From CAVSCD01 sp963726335 (GTDB lineage: Bacteria; Acidobacteriota; Aminicenantia; Aminicenantales; UBA8522), in assembly GCA_963726335.1 (NCBI GenBank), contig CAVSCD010000012.1, positions 124,001-188,000 of the forward strand: 64,000 bases of DNA, in the 5' to 3' direction. The position numbers and the translations under genes were made by a program. Shown here one piece after another: positions 50,584-57,987 of this stretch. Below the pieces are notes generated by a model. That model ran no database searches. It saw nothing but the letters and a program-made list of their open reading frames with translations, and had not been told where the DNA came from. How positions within the stretch are numbered: the first letter of the stretch is position 1; each line of letters begins with the position of its first letter.

Positions 50584-51017
50584 GAGTCGCCGCTTTTCTT
50601 CCCGAGATACTCCGGCACCTGTTCAAGAAGCCGGCCACGGTCGATTATCCCTTCAAGAAGCTCGAGGTCCCCAAGGACTGGCGCGGGACGCCGTTCCTTC
50701 ATCCCGACCTGTGCATCGTCTGCCGGGCCTGCGAGCGTGACTGCCCCGCCGAAGCGATCGACATCCTGACCGTGAGCGAGGCCGACAAGCGGTTCAAGAT
50801 GATCATCCATAACGACCGCTGCATCCACTGCGCCCAGTGCGTCGATTCCTGTCCGACGAAACCCAAGGCGATGGACATGGATCATCTCTTCGAGATCGCC
50901 GCCTTCAGCCGCTGGGACCTCAAGGCCGAGTGGGAATTTGTGAAGGCCGTCCCCAAGCCGAAAAAGGCGCCCGAGCCCGGCCCGGCGCCCGTCGCTCCGG
51001 CCGAGGCGAAAAGCTGA
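50580..51017 (+). CDS. NuoI-like 2[4Fe-4S] ferredoxin subunit
   Basis: 145 residues. Two complete motifs: CIVCRACERDCP (Cys45, 48, 51, 55) and CIHCAQCVDSCP (Cys81, 84, 87, 91). A Pro/Ala/Lys-rich tail (KPKKAPEPGPAPVAPAEAKS) follows. As no NuoE/F/G genes are present, this subunit is the likely docking point for reduced ferredoxin. ATGA overlap with the NuoH-like gene. Last gene of the operon. Confidence 0.94.
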   Translation: MRVAAFLPEILRHLFKKPATVDYPFKKLEVPKDWRGTPFLHPDLCIVCRACERDCPAEAIDILTVSEADKRFKMIIHNDRCIHCAQCVDSCPTKPKAMDMDHLFEIAAFSRWDLKAEWEFVKAVPKPKKAPEPGPAPVAPAEAKS

Positions 51018-51019
51018 TT

Positions 51020-51063
51020 CCCGGAATCGGTACCCATAATTGGTGACAGGATATCAATTCCCC
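51020..51063. repeat. Short dispersed palindromic repeat, copy 3 (inverted)
   Basis: Begins right after the stop of the ferredoxin-subunit gene. Positions 51042-51063 are the perfect reverse complement of 91-112. It is followed by the 250-nt repeat at 51111. Confidence 0.65.
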
Positions 51064-51110
51064 ATTTCCCGTCGTAGGCATCTCTTCTTGTGTGATGACG
51101 TTGTTCTGCG

Positions 51111-51334
51111 ATGGGGTCCTGTCATGGCGCGTCCCTGGCCGATATGATCGCGAATCGTCGCCGGTATCACCCTGGGGCCCCCAAGCGAACTGATAGCCAA
51201 GAGCTTCTTCAGGATATTTCGCAGAATAGCGGCTCCGAGTCGCTCCGCCGCTATTCTGATGGTCGGTCCGAAGACTCCGCTTCCCGCCGGTCCCCGTCGC
51301 TCCGGGCGCGCAGGGATTGGCGCCATGCCACCCC
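51111..51334. repeat. About 250-nt dispersed repeat, copy 3
   Basis: Begins ATGGGGTCCTGTCATGGCG and ends GGCGCCATGCCACCCC. A perfect 11-bp inverted repeat AGAATAGCGGC (51223-51233) / GCCGCTATTCT (51247-51257) is present. It separates the hydrogenase operon from the maturation peptidase gene. No gene is seen in 51018-51426. Confidence 0.75.
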
Positions 51335-51426
51335 TCACATTGATTATCGCTATCACACGTTTTGAGATGCTTTCGTTCCCGTTTCCTCATGCGCAGCCCA
51401 CGGAACAGAGGGGAGGGGTGCGATAA

Positions 51427-51964
51427 ATGCCCGGTCCTGTGAAAGACTGGCGGACGCGTCTGGCGTGGGAACTGAGGGCTGCCCGCCGTCTCATCGTCTT
51501 GGGCGTCGGCAACCTGGACCGCGCCGATGACGGCGCGGGAAGCCTGTGCGCCCAACAGCTCGAACGCCTGTTGGCTCGTTCGCCGCGCCCTGCCGGTCAG
51601 TCCGGGCGAACAAAGCTCGAGGCGCTGCAAGTCCTTGACGGCGGGGAAGTCCCCGAGAGTGCGACGGGAGTCATCCGGAATTTTCGCCCCACGCATGTCC
51701 TCATCATTGACGCGGCGGCGCTCAGGCCGCGAGCCCGGGACCGTATTTTTCATCAACAGGAAGAAGATCCCCGAAGACGACCTCACCACGCACCGCATCC
51801 CTCTTTCGCATCTCGTGCGCTACCTCGAAGAGACCGTCGGCTGCCGGGTGGTCCTTCTGGGCATCGAGCCGCGCGGCCTGGAGCCGGGGAAGAAGATGTC
51901 GCGGCCGGTAAGTCAAGCCGTAAAGGCCGTCGCCGATACCCTCGACGGCTTATGGCGGCGGTAG
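51427..51964 (+). CDS. Hydrogenase maturation peptidase, HycI-like (one frame break)
   Basis: About 178 residues when the two frames are joined near 51725. GAGGGGAGGGGTGCG precedes the ATG. LIVLGVGNLDRADDGAG is the N-terminal family motif, FRPTHVLIIDAAAL the middle block with the metal-binding Asp, and THRIPLSHLVRYLEETVGCRVVLLGIEPRG carries the metal-binding His. It would cut the C-terminal tail of the large subunit at 48422 after nickel insertion. The frame change lies between IIDAAAL and GREPGTVFFINRK, so either one indel is a sequence error or the peptidase is inactive. Confidence 0.78.
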
Positions 51965-52084
51965 CCGGACCGCCGGATGTCCGCATCCTGGTTATTGATT
52001 TCCCCCGCAGCAAGAGCCGATCTGCCGCTTGAAACCGCACCATGAGGGTGAATATTGGCCCGACAGGCTCAAAGGACTCGGCCT

Positions 52085-52155
52085 TCCGGGACACCGGAAT
52101 TCCGGGACATGAACGAATTCTCCGGAATTCGTGTCGTGTCCCGGAATTCGGTCGC
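52085..52155. repeat. Palindromic repeat cluster with GGAATTCC-type cores
   Basis: ACCGGAATTCCGGGACA, GAATTCTCCGGAATTCGTGTC and GTGTCCCGGAATTCGG follow one another. The motif is related to the GTCCCGAATT repeats at 1-112, 2063 and 51020. It sits between the maturation peptidase and the GH78 stop codon and may serve as a terminator for the convergent genes. Confidence 0.5.
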
Positions 52156-52163
52156 GGGTGCGT

Positions 52164-54596
52164 TCAGCGGGCCGTCGCCTTGACCACCCTGACGCCGTCG
52201 GGGACCTTGTATTCAATCTTGGGTTGGCCGCCGACCAAGCGCCACTTGACGGAGATCTCGCCGAGCGGCGTCGGCACCGTGCCCTCCGCCCATTCGAGGC
52301 CCGACGCCTGCGGCGCGATCTCGACCGCCCGCCAGCCGGGCTCGACGGGACGGATCCCGAGGACGTAAGCCGGAAGCTGCATCACCGGTCCCGCGCCCCA
52401 GCCGTGGCAGTAGCTTGTGTTGTAATCGTAGCCGAAGTGCTCGGCGAAGGTGCCGCCGCCGGAGATCGGCACCCACTTTTCCCTGAGATAATCGAGCGCC
52501 TCGCGGGCGAGACCGTTTTCGAACATGGCCTGCGCCAGCCAGAACCCGAGTCCCGGCGTGCCGATGGGAACAAGTCCGCCCGTCTGCGGTTTGAACCCGG
52601 GCCTCAGCCTATAATCGCCCGGCGTGAGCGGCAGGAGCGCCTCCCTGTCCGTGATCTTCTCGAGGAGCGCCCGCGTCTCCTCCCGGGTCGTAACCCCCGC
52701 CCAGACGGCGAAGACGTTCGCCAGCTGGCTGCGGACGGCGCTCGGCGTGCCGTCGTAGAGAGCGTCCACGAACAGCCCCTCGTCGGGCTTCCAGAACGCC
52801 CGGCGGTAGGCTTTAACGAGCCTGTCGGCGTTCCTGTCGAGCTCGACGGCCGTATCGGTCCGGCCGAGGGCGCGCGCCAGCTTGGCCACTTCGCGGTGGG
52901 CCCGGATATAGATCGCGCTGTTGCAGGACGATATGCCGCCGTAATCCATGGCCGACCAGTCGAGGAAAGTCCCCCAGCCCGGCCACTTGTCATTGATCAA
53001 ACCCTCGGGCGTCGTGAACTTGCCGATGATCTCGAACTGCTTCAGGAGCGTCGGGAGAAGCGCCTCGCAGGCCGCGAGGTCGCCGCTGTAGAGGTGATAG
53101 TCGCAGACCGAGATCAGATAATACATCGTGTAGCTCACGAGCAGCGGGTCGTAGTCGCAGGGCGCGAACCCTTTGATGGCGCCGTCGACGGCCGGCAGGC
53201 GGCTGACGTTTTGGGCGAAAAGGAAAAGGCAGTGCCGCCAGAGGGCGGTGTCGCCGAAGCCGTAGATGCTGCAGAGAGCCTCGACGGCCATGTCGATCCA
53301 CATCACCCGCTCCCGGCCGGGGCAGTCCACGTAGCTGTCGAGCATGCACAGCCGCGTGGTCAGCAGCCCGATCTGGTAGAGCCGGTCGAGCGCGGGGTCC
53401 GAGCAGCGGAAAGTCCCCCGGCGCGGGACGGGATAGGTGCGCTCGTCGAGGCGGGCGCCGGTGAGCGTCAGGCCGCCCTTGCCCGCGGAGACATCGACCA
53501 TGACGTAGCGGAAGCCGCGGCCGCCGAAGATCGCGAGCTCCCGCTGGCCATGGCGAAGATAAACGCGGTCGGCGGCGTGGACGTAGGTGCGGCGCGGGTT
53601 GGGCAGACCGTTCTTGTCCAGGATCTCGTCGTAGCCGATGTCCAGGCGCTGGCCGGCCGCCGCGCCCTCGAGGGAGAGGCGCAGGTGGCCCGTCACCTCG
53701 CGGCCGAAATCGATGACGGCGAACTCGCTTTCCGCGCCCCGCGCGAGAACGAGCGGGAAAGCCGGCGGCGCCGCCTCGAGCTTTCGGCGAACCCGGGAGG
53801 CCATCTCGACCGCCACGGTGAGGTCCCTTTCCGCTTCATCGAGCGGCCCTTGGGCGGTCGTGCCGCGGGCAATGACCTTGTCCGCCTCGACTGTGCGGGT
53901 TTCAAGCGGCGGGATGTCGCGCGGGATGAGCCGCGGCCAGTCGGGGGAGCCGGCCGGGCCGATGGCCTCCGCGGCCGGCCAACTCGTGTCGTCGAAATCC
54001 AGGGACTGCCAGTCCGGGGGCGCTTTTTCGTAGTCGACGACTTCATAGAACCCGAAATGGGACATCATGGCGGGGAGGTATTGCTGGTAGGCCGAGGCCG
54101 GCTGCGCCTTCCAGCTCGCGTCGGAGAGGACCGACAGGCCGTCCGCGCCCGTGATCTCGACGAACAGCCCCGGACGCGAGCGCATGGCGGTGGCGCACAC
54201 CTGGCCGATGTGATGGACCAGGACGGCGATCACATGCCGGCCCGGGGAAAAGGGCACCCGGTAGGTGTCGAATGTCTTGTAGGCGGTGTCGGCCGGGGCC
54301 GTGCCGCGGTCGATGAACCGGCCGTCGAGGTAGAGCTCGTAGGCGGTGTCCGCGGCGATCTGAACGGTGACATCCCCCGCGGCGGAAAATGCCTTCCGGA
54401 AGTAGGCGTAACTGTTGCGGCGGTCGTAGCCGGCGCTCTCCGGCACCCAGATCCAGGAGGCTTTGAAATCGGTTTTCGGCGGGCTGGGACACAGCCTGTC
54501 CGAGGCCGCGTCTTGGGCGCCGAGCGCCGAGTCGGCGCCGCCCAGGATCATTGACATCAGGATGAGAAGTGCGGTCAGCCGCTCGGCGTGCTTCAT
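52164..54596 (-). CDS. GH78 alpha-L-rhamnosidase-like protein
   Basis: 810 residues with a signal peptide (LTALLILMSMILGGADSALG). N-terminal beta-sandwich domains (ASWIWVPESAGYDRRNSYAYFRKAF, AADTAYELYLDGRFIDRG) are followed by the rhamnosidase concanavalin-like region (LRLSLEGAAAGQRLDIGYDEILDKNG) and an (alpha/alpha)6 barrel. SYVDCPGRERVMWIDMAVEALCSIYGF corresponds to the DCPxRERxxW/GD active-site motif, here MWIDMA. C-terminal FAEHFGYDYNTSYCHGWGAGPVMQLPAYVLGI is typical of the family. It is predicted to remove rhamnose or a related sugar from glycans outside the cytoplasm. Intact frame, in contrast to several other glycosidases here. Confidence 0.88.
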   Translation of the reverse strand: MKHAERLTALLILMSMILGGADSALGAQDAASDRLCPSPPKTDFKASWIWVPESAGYDRRNSYAYFRKAFSAAGDVTVQIAADTAYELYLDGRFIDRGTAPADTAYKTFDTYRVPFSPGRHVIAVLVHHIGQVCATAMRSRPGLFVEITGADGLSVLSDASWKAQPASAYQQYLPAMMSHFGFYEVVDYEKAPPDWQSLDFDDTSWPAAEAIGPAGSPDWPRLIPRDIPPLETRTVEADKVIARGTTAQGPLDEAERDLTVAVEMASRVRRKLEAAPPAFPLVLARGAESEFAVIDFGREVTGHLRLSLEGAAAGQRLDIGYDEILDKNGLPNPRRTYVHAADRVYLRHGQRELAIFGGRGFRYVMVDVSAGKGGLTLTGARLDERTYPVPRRGTFRCSDPALDRLYQIGLLTTRLCMLDSYVDCPGRERVMWIDMAVEALCSIYGFGDTALWRHCLFLFAQNVSRLPAVDGAIKGFAPCDYDPLLVSYTMYYLISVCDYHLYSGDLAACEALLPTLLKQFEIIGKFTTPEGLINDKWPGWGTFLDWSAMDYGGISSCNSAIYIRAHREVAKLARALGRTDTAVELDRNADRLVKAYRRAFWKPDEGLFVDALYDGTPSAVRSQLANVFAVWAGVTTREETRALLEKITDREALLPLTPGDYRLRPGFKPQTGGLVPIGTPGLGFWLAQAMFENGLAREALDYLREKWVPISGGGTFAEHFGYDYNTSYCHGWGAGPVMQLPAYVLGIRPVEPGWRAVEIAPQASGLEWAEGTVPTPLGEISVKWRLVGGQPKIEYKVPDGVRVVKATAR

Positions 54597-54634
54597 TCTT
54601 CACCCCTCAGAGCCATTTCCGGAATTCTCGAAGC

Positions 54635-54862
54635 GGGGCCGGATGGGTATGCGCCCGTAGACCCCAAGCTTTTTGTCCGAGACACTTTCCCAGACATCTT
54701 TCTTAGATATTACCCACCCTCTACCCTCCCTGTACAGGGAGGGGTAAAGGACAGTGTCTCGGGAAAGGTCTGAGGGGGACCCGTAGGCTTCTGCCGACGG
54801 GGGAACCGACGGGACTGGTTCCCGGGGGCCGGGGGGATAGGGGCGCATACCCATCCGGCCCC
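54635..54862. mobile_element. 228-nt element with 22-bp perfect terminal inverted repeats
   Basis: Positions 54635-54656 and 54841-54862 are perfect reverse complements. Inside are double-stem repeat copy C (outer stem CCGAGACACT 54677-54686 / AGTGTCTCGG 54753-54762, reverse orientation) and a GC block with GGGACTGGTTCCCGGGGGCC. A related element in the opposite orientation lies at 56223-56446. No coding capacity. Confidence 0.75.
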
Positions 54863-54885
54863 GGTGCTCATTTGAGGCGCCGGGT

Positions 54886-56064
54886 TTAATAGAACCCCTC
54901 TTCGTAGGCCGTGTCGAACAGGGCGATGACATTGGCCGGCGGCACCTCGCCCTGGATGTTGTGGATGCTGTTGAAGACGTAGCCGCCCCCGGGCATGAAC
55001 GCCGCCAGGTGATGCCGGACGTTGGCCGCGACCTCGGCGGGTGTGCCCCGGGACAGGATGTGCTGGGCGTCGCAGCCGCCGCCCCAGAAGACGATGTCCC
55101 GGCCGAAGCGGCGCTTGAGGTCGTAGGGGTCCATGTTCCGGGCGCTCGTCTGCACCGGGTTCAGGATGTGGACGCCGTTGTCGAGCAGGTCCGGGATGTA
55201 GACCGCGCAGGAGCCGCAGGTGTGGTACCAGATCTTGGCTTGGGTGCGGGACCGGATGTACTGGACGAGGCGTTTCTGGCGGGGCTTGACCAGGCGTCGA
55301 TAGATCTCCGGGTTGAACAGGGGCCCGTCCTGGCCGGCCAGGTCGTCGCCGATCATGATCACGTCCACGACGTCGCCGGCCTCGTCGAGGAACAGCCGGA
55401 ACCAGTCCAGCCAGTACTTGAGCGTCTGGTCGATGACGGCCTCGCAAAATTCCGGGTCGGTCAGGAGGTCCATGAACCACCGCTCGAGCCCGCGCATGTA
55501 CCAGCAGGTTTCGTAGACGACCCCCGAGATGCCGCTGACGACCGCGTAGGGCGTTTCGTTCCGGATCCGGAGCGCCCGCTCCCGCAGGCCGGCGAACCGG
55601 GCCGGGTCATCGCCCTTCGGCCAGGGGTAGTCGCGGACATCCTTGACGGTGGCGCCGGCCAGGGGGCTGAAGCTGACGTCCATGTAGAGCTGCTGGTCGT
55701 CGGGCATCGACCAGCGCACGCCGAACTCGTCGGTCAGGTCGTGCCAGACGCGGCCGTCGCGCTCCGCCCGGACGATGCCGCCCTTATAGGCCGAACCGGG
55801 TCCGGCGGCGACGTAGCGCATGTCGACGTGAAACCGCTCCAGCACCCGTTCGCTCGGCCGGGCGAGCTGCTGGCAGGCGTCCATGATCTCGATCTCCTCC
55901 GGATACCCCAGCTCCCGGATGAGGCTCCGGTAGGCGTTCTTGTGGATACCGGTCTGGTTTCCGCCGATGTCGATCGGGACCCTGTCGGGGACTTCGTGGT
56001 TGATCGTCTTCAGGACGCGCTCGCGCGGCGTCATGGTTTCTTTTTTCGCCTGGTGGTGAGTCAT
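54886..56064 (-). CDS. Uroporphyrinogen decarboxylase-family methyltransferase (corrinoid type), first of two
   Basis: About 392 residues. The UroD/MtaA fold is recognised by MTPRERVLKTINHEVPDRVPIDIGGNQTGIH, GVVYETCWYMRGLERWFMDLLTDPEFCEAVID and the zinc-site KIWYHTCGSCAVYIPDLLDNGV (HxC) with WGGGCDAQHIL supplying the further Cys. These features point to methylcobamide-type methyl transfer rather than haem synthesis. ATG 56064 is chosen since a promoter lies at 56125-56154; the frame stays open upstream only through repeat sequence. ATG 56034 is an alternative. The gene is bracketed by inverted mobile-like elements. Confidence 0.85.
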   Translation of the reverse strand: MTHHQAKKETMTPRERVLKTINHEVPDRVPIDIGGNQTGIHKNAYRSLIRELGYPEEIEIMDACQQLARPSERVLERFHVDMRYVAAGPGSAYKGGIVRAERDGRVWHDLTDEFGVRWSMPDDQQLYMDVSFSPLAGATVKDVRDYPWPKGDDPARFAGLRERALRIRNETPYAVVSGISGVVYETCWYMRGLERWFMDLLTDPEFCEAVIDQTLKYWLDWFRLFLDEAGDVVDVIMIGDDLAGQDGPLFNPEIYRRLVKPRQKRLVQYIRSRTQAKIWYHTCGSCAVYIPDLLDNGVHILNPVQTSARNMDPYDLKRRFGRDIVFWGGGCDAQHILSRGTPAEVAANVRHHLAAFMPGGGYVFNSIHNIQGEVPPANVIALFDTAYEEGFY

Positions 56065-56124
56065 TTTATTCCGTCCGTTTCTGCCAGGGATTGTAGACCC
56101 GCGGCCCGAAGGCCGCGAGGGTCG

Positions 56125-56154
56125 AATATATCCAAAATGAAGACGGCCTGTCAA
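56125..56154 (-). promoter_or_regulatory. Promoter of the first UroD-family gene
   Basis: On the minus strand: TTGACA (56154-56149), 18-base spacer ending TTTTGGA, TATATT (56130-56125). The same hexamers, spacer length and TTTGGATATATTCG context recur at 57641-57670. A GC-rich dyad GCGGCC...GGCCGC (56101-56116) follows near the start site. Confidence 0.72.
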
Positions 56155-56222
56155 ACGCCCGTCCGCACCGTATGCGTCTCTTTTGGTGTGATGATGTACT
56201 TCCGCCCCTCGCGCCAGCGCAG

Positions 56223-56446
56223 GTCCGGACGGCGATGCGCCCCTAGCCCCCCGGCCCCCGGGAACCAGTCCCGTCGGTTCCCCCGTCGGCCAAGGCCGAC
56301 GGGCCCCCCTCCGACCTTTCCTGAGGCACTGACCTTTTTCCCTCCCTGTCAAGGGAGGGTAGAGGGTGGGTAATATCTAAAGTTAGAGTCTTGAAATGGG
56401 CCTCAGGCAAATATCAGGGTCTTCGGGGCGCCATCCCCATCCGTCC
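56223..56446. mobile_element. About 224-nt element related to 54635-54862, opposite orientation
   Basis: Ends are imperfect inverted repeats (GTCCGGACGGCGATGCGCCCC at the left, GGGCGCCATCCCCATCCGTCC at the right). The block CCCCCGGCCCCCGGGAACC and following bases are the reverse complement of 54790-54840. It contains double-stem copy D and a perfect CGTCGGCC-AA-GGCCGACG hairpin. Confidence 0.65.
56320..56407 (+). repeat. Double-stem repeat family, copy D
   Basis: Outer 8-bp stem CCTGAGGC (56320-56327) / GCCTCAGG (56400-56407). Inner stem from CCCTCCCT with AGGGAGGG. The TAATATCTAAA box and GAGTCTTG lie between the stems. Confidence 0.65.
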
Positions 56447-56458
56447 CTGCTGGACGCG

Positions 56459-57607
56459 TCATACCAACGGAGATGCATCCGGCCGCACCTGCTGGCGCGA
56501 CCAGCGCAGCGCCTCGTCGATCTCCGCGAGCGTGGCGCCGATCGGGGCGCCGCAGCTCTGGAGGATGCACCCCGTCAGCGGGGCTTGCCGGAGGCGGGGC
56601 AGGACGTAGCCGCCGAAGTGCTCGCGATAGCGGGTGCGGTATTCATCTCCCCGGGCGATGTCGTTATTGTCGATGAAGCAGGCGATCCGCTGCCGGGCCC
56701 GGTTGAAGGGATCGTCTTCGCCGGCCGTCAAAGGGAGGGGGAACTCGCCGGGCCCGGCGTGGAGCTGAATGGAGCGGACATTGGTGATCTTCAGGATGTT
56801 GTCGAGGTTGTGCCGGTAGTCGCCGCAGGAGTGGACGTGCAATCCGCCGAAGGCTTCGCCGATCCGGGAGTTGTACGGCAGGGCGAATTCCTCGTACATC
56901 GCCGGGCTGAGCATGATGAGGGGTGTGTCGTCGGCCAGGCAGAGGCCGATATCATCGGAGATGCAGGGGAAATTGGCGCCCGGGAAGCCGGGGTGCTCGA
57001 TCTTAGCGAGGAAGGCTTGCGTCAGCTCGATCTGGAAATCGGTGATCATCCCGACCAGGTGGTGGACGGCCTTGGGGTCGGTGAGGCAGGCCATGAGCAG
57101 CGCGTTCGACTCGACGATCTGGGCGGCGACGCTGAACGGGCATTGGATATCGGGCGTCCACATCGGGACGTCGGTCCCCAACCGCCGCTGGAAGTGGTCG
57201 ATAAAGTCGAACTCCCGCCGGAGCATGAACGTTTCGCCGATCCGCCGGGGCTTGAGGCTCCAGACCTGGGAGGTGTCGGAAAGGGCGTGTTTGGCCCACG
57301 GGCTTTCCCCGGGGAGGTAAACGACTTCGCAGCCAAAGGCCTCGGGGATCATGGCGACCGTGCAGAACCCGAGGATGACCGGCCGCCAGTCGTTGTCCGT
57401 CGCGGCGAGGCTGTTGGCCCAGGCGACGGCCCGCTCGAGCATGAGGTCAAGGTTGTCCAGTGCTTCCCGGGTCGTGAGCAGGAAAGCGCCGACGTTGGGC
57501 TCGACGACGGGCGTCTCCTCGCCCGGGAGGCGGCGGTAGGCGGCCGTCAGGCGGCGTTCGGCGGCAGCAATACGGTCGGAGTGAGGATCGAAAGCGAAAG
57601 CGTTCAC
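56459..57607 (-). CDS. Uroporphyrinogen decarboxylase-family protein, second of two
   Basis: About 382 residues. GTG 57607 is chosen: AAGGAG lies six bases upstream and the promoter at 57641-57670 sits before it. Blocks: TDVPMWTPDIQCPFSVAAQIVES, YEEFALPYNSRIGEAFGGLHVHSCGDYRHNLDNIL (HxC zinc-type motif) and RSIQLHAGPGEFPL. It is only distantly similar to the neighbour at 54886, so it is not a recent duplicate. It is probably a corrinoid or small-molecule methyltransferase or decarboxylase of unknown substrate. The shared promoter architecture suggests joint control of the two genes. Confidence 0.82.
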   Translation of the reverse strand: MNAFAFDPHSDRIAAAERRLTAAYRRLPGEETPVVEPNVGAFLLTTREALDNLDLMLERAVAWANSLAATDNDWRPVILGFCTVAMIPEAFGCEVVYLPGESPWAKHALSDTSQVWSLKPRRIGETFMLRREFDFIDHFQRRLGTDVPMWTPDIQCPFSVAAQIVESNALLMACLTDPKAVHHLVGMITDFQIELTQAFLAKIEHPGFPGANFPCISDDIGLCLADDTPLIMLSPAMYEEFALPYNSRIGEAFGGLHVHSCGDYRHNLDNILKITNVRSIQLHAGPGEFPLPLTAGEDDPFNRARQRIACFIDNNDIARGDEYRTRYREHFGGYVLPRLRQAPLTGCILQSCGAPIGATLAEIDEALRWSRQQVRPDASPLV

Positions 57608-57640
57608 GGGCGCTCCTTCGGGTTCAGGTGCGGAAGGCCG

Positions 57641-57670
57641 AATATATCCAAACAGAACAACCCCTGTCAA
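57641..57670 (-). promoter_or_regulatory. Promoter of the second UroD-family gene
   Basis: On the minus strand: TTGACA (57670-57665), 18-base spacer ending TTTGGA, TATATT (57646-57641). Matches the promoter at 56125-56154 in hexamers, spacer and the ATATATTCG context. Confidence 0.72.
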
Positions 57671-57689
57671 TTCCTATGCCTCAAGGGGA

Positions 57690-57957
57690 AGCCTCTCCAT
57701 TTATGTGATTGTCTGGTCTTTCAATGGGGTCCTGTCACGGCGATCCCCCGGCGCCCGAACGGTCAGTCATGAATGTCCGAATTGGCAGAGCTCCCGGCAA
57801 CAAACGTTCGGCCCCATCTCGGTTCCGGAGACACTCCATCAGACTTTCTTCTTTGGATATTAACCTTCCCTACCCTCCCTGCAATCAGGGAGGGACTCAA
57901 ATAAGGTCAGTGTCTCCGGGTAAAGGCCGGCCCCCACGCCGTGCCACCCCTCATTCA
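57690..57957. repeat. Composite repeat before the sialidase gene
   Basis: Its 5' part (TCAATGGGGTCCTGTCACGGCG at 57720-57741) equals the start of the 250-nt repeat, and its end (GCCGTGCCACCCCTCATT) equals that repeat's end. The middle is instead double-stem copy E at 57825-57919. No gene is seen in 57608-58082. Confidence 0.65.
57825..57919 (-). repeat. Double-stem repeat family, copy E
   Basis: Outer 11-bp stem CCGGAGACACT (57825-57835) / AGTGTCTCCGG (57909-57919). Inner stem CCTCCCTG/CAGGGAGG. GGATATTAACC is the reverse complement of the TTAATATCTAAA-type box, so the unit is inverted relative to A, B and D. Confidence 0.7.
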
Positions 57958-57987
57958 GCTTGACGCCATCATAAATGGAGATAACTC

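Noticed and set aside
41608..51017. Standard NADH:quinone oxidoreductase operon
   Set aside because: NuoE, NuoF and NuoG are absent and the NuoD-like subunit has all four nickel-ligand cysteines, so it is a hydrogenase.
51054..51356. Minus-strand small protein containing MAPIPARPERRGP, seen also near 28900-29100
   Set aside because: It follows the 250-nt repeat exactly and is broken by a one-base deletion in copy 2, so conservation is of DNA, not of protein.
52131..54554. Long plus-strand open frame opposite the GH78 gene
   Set aside because: The GH78 frame carries full family motifs and a signal peptide; the opposite frame is Arg/Glu/Gly-rich and without recognisable sequence.
56065..56352. 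N-terminal extension of the first UroD-family protein
   Set aside because: It would read through a promoter and into a repeat; composition is Gly/Arg/Pro-rich. ATG 56064 fits the family start.
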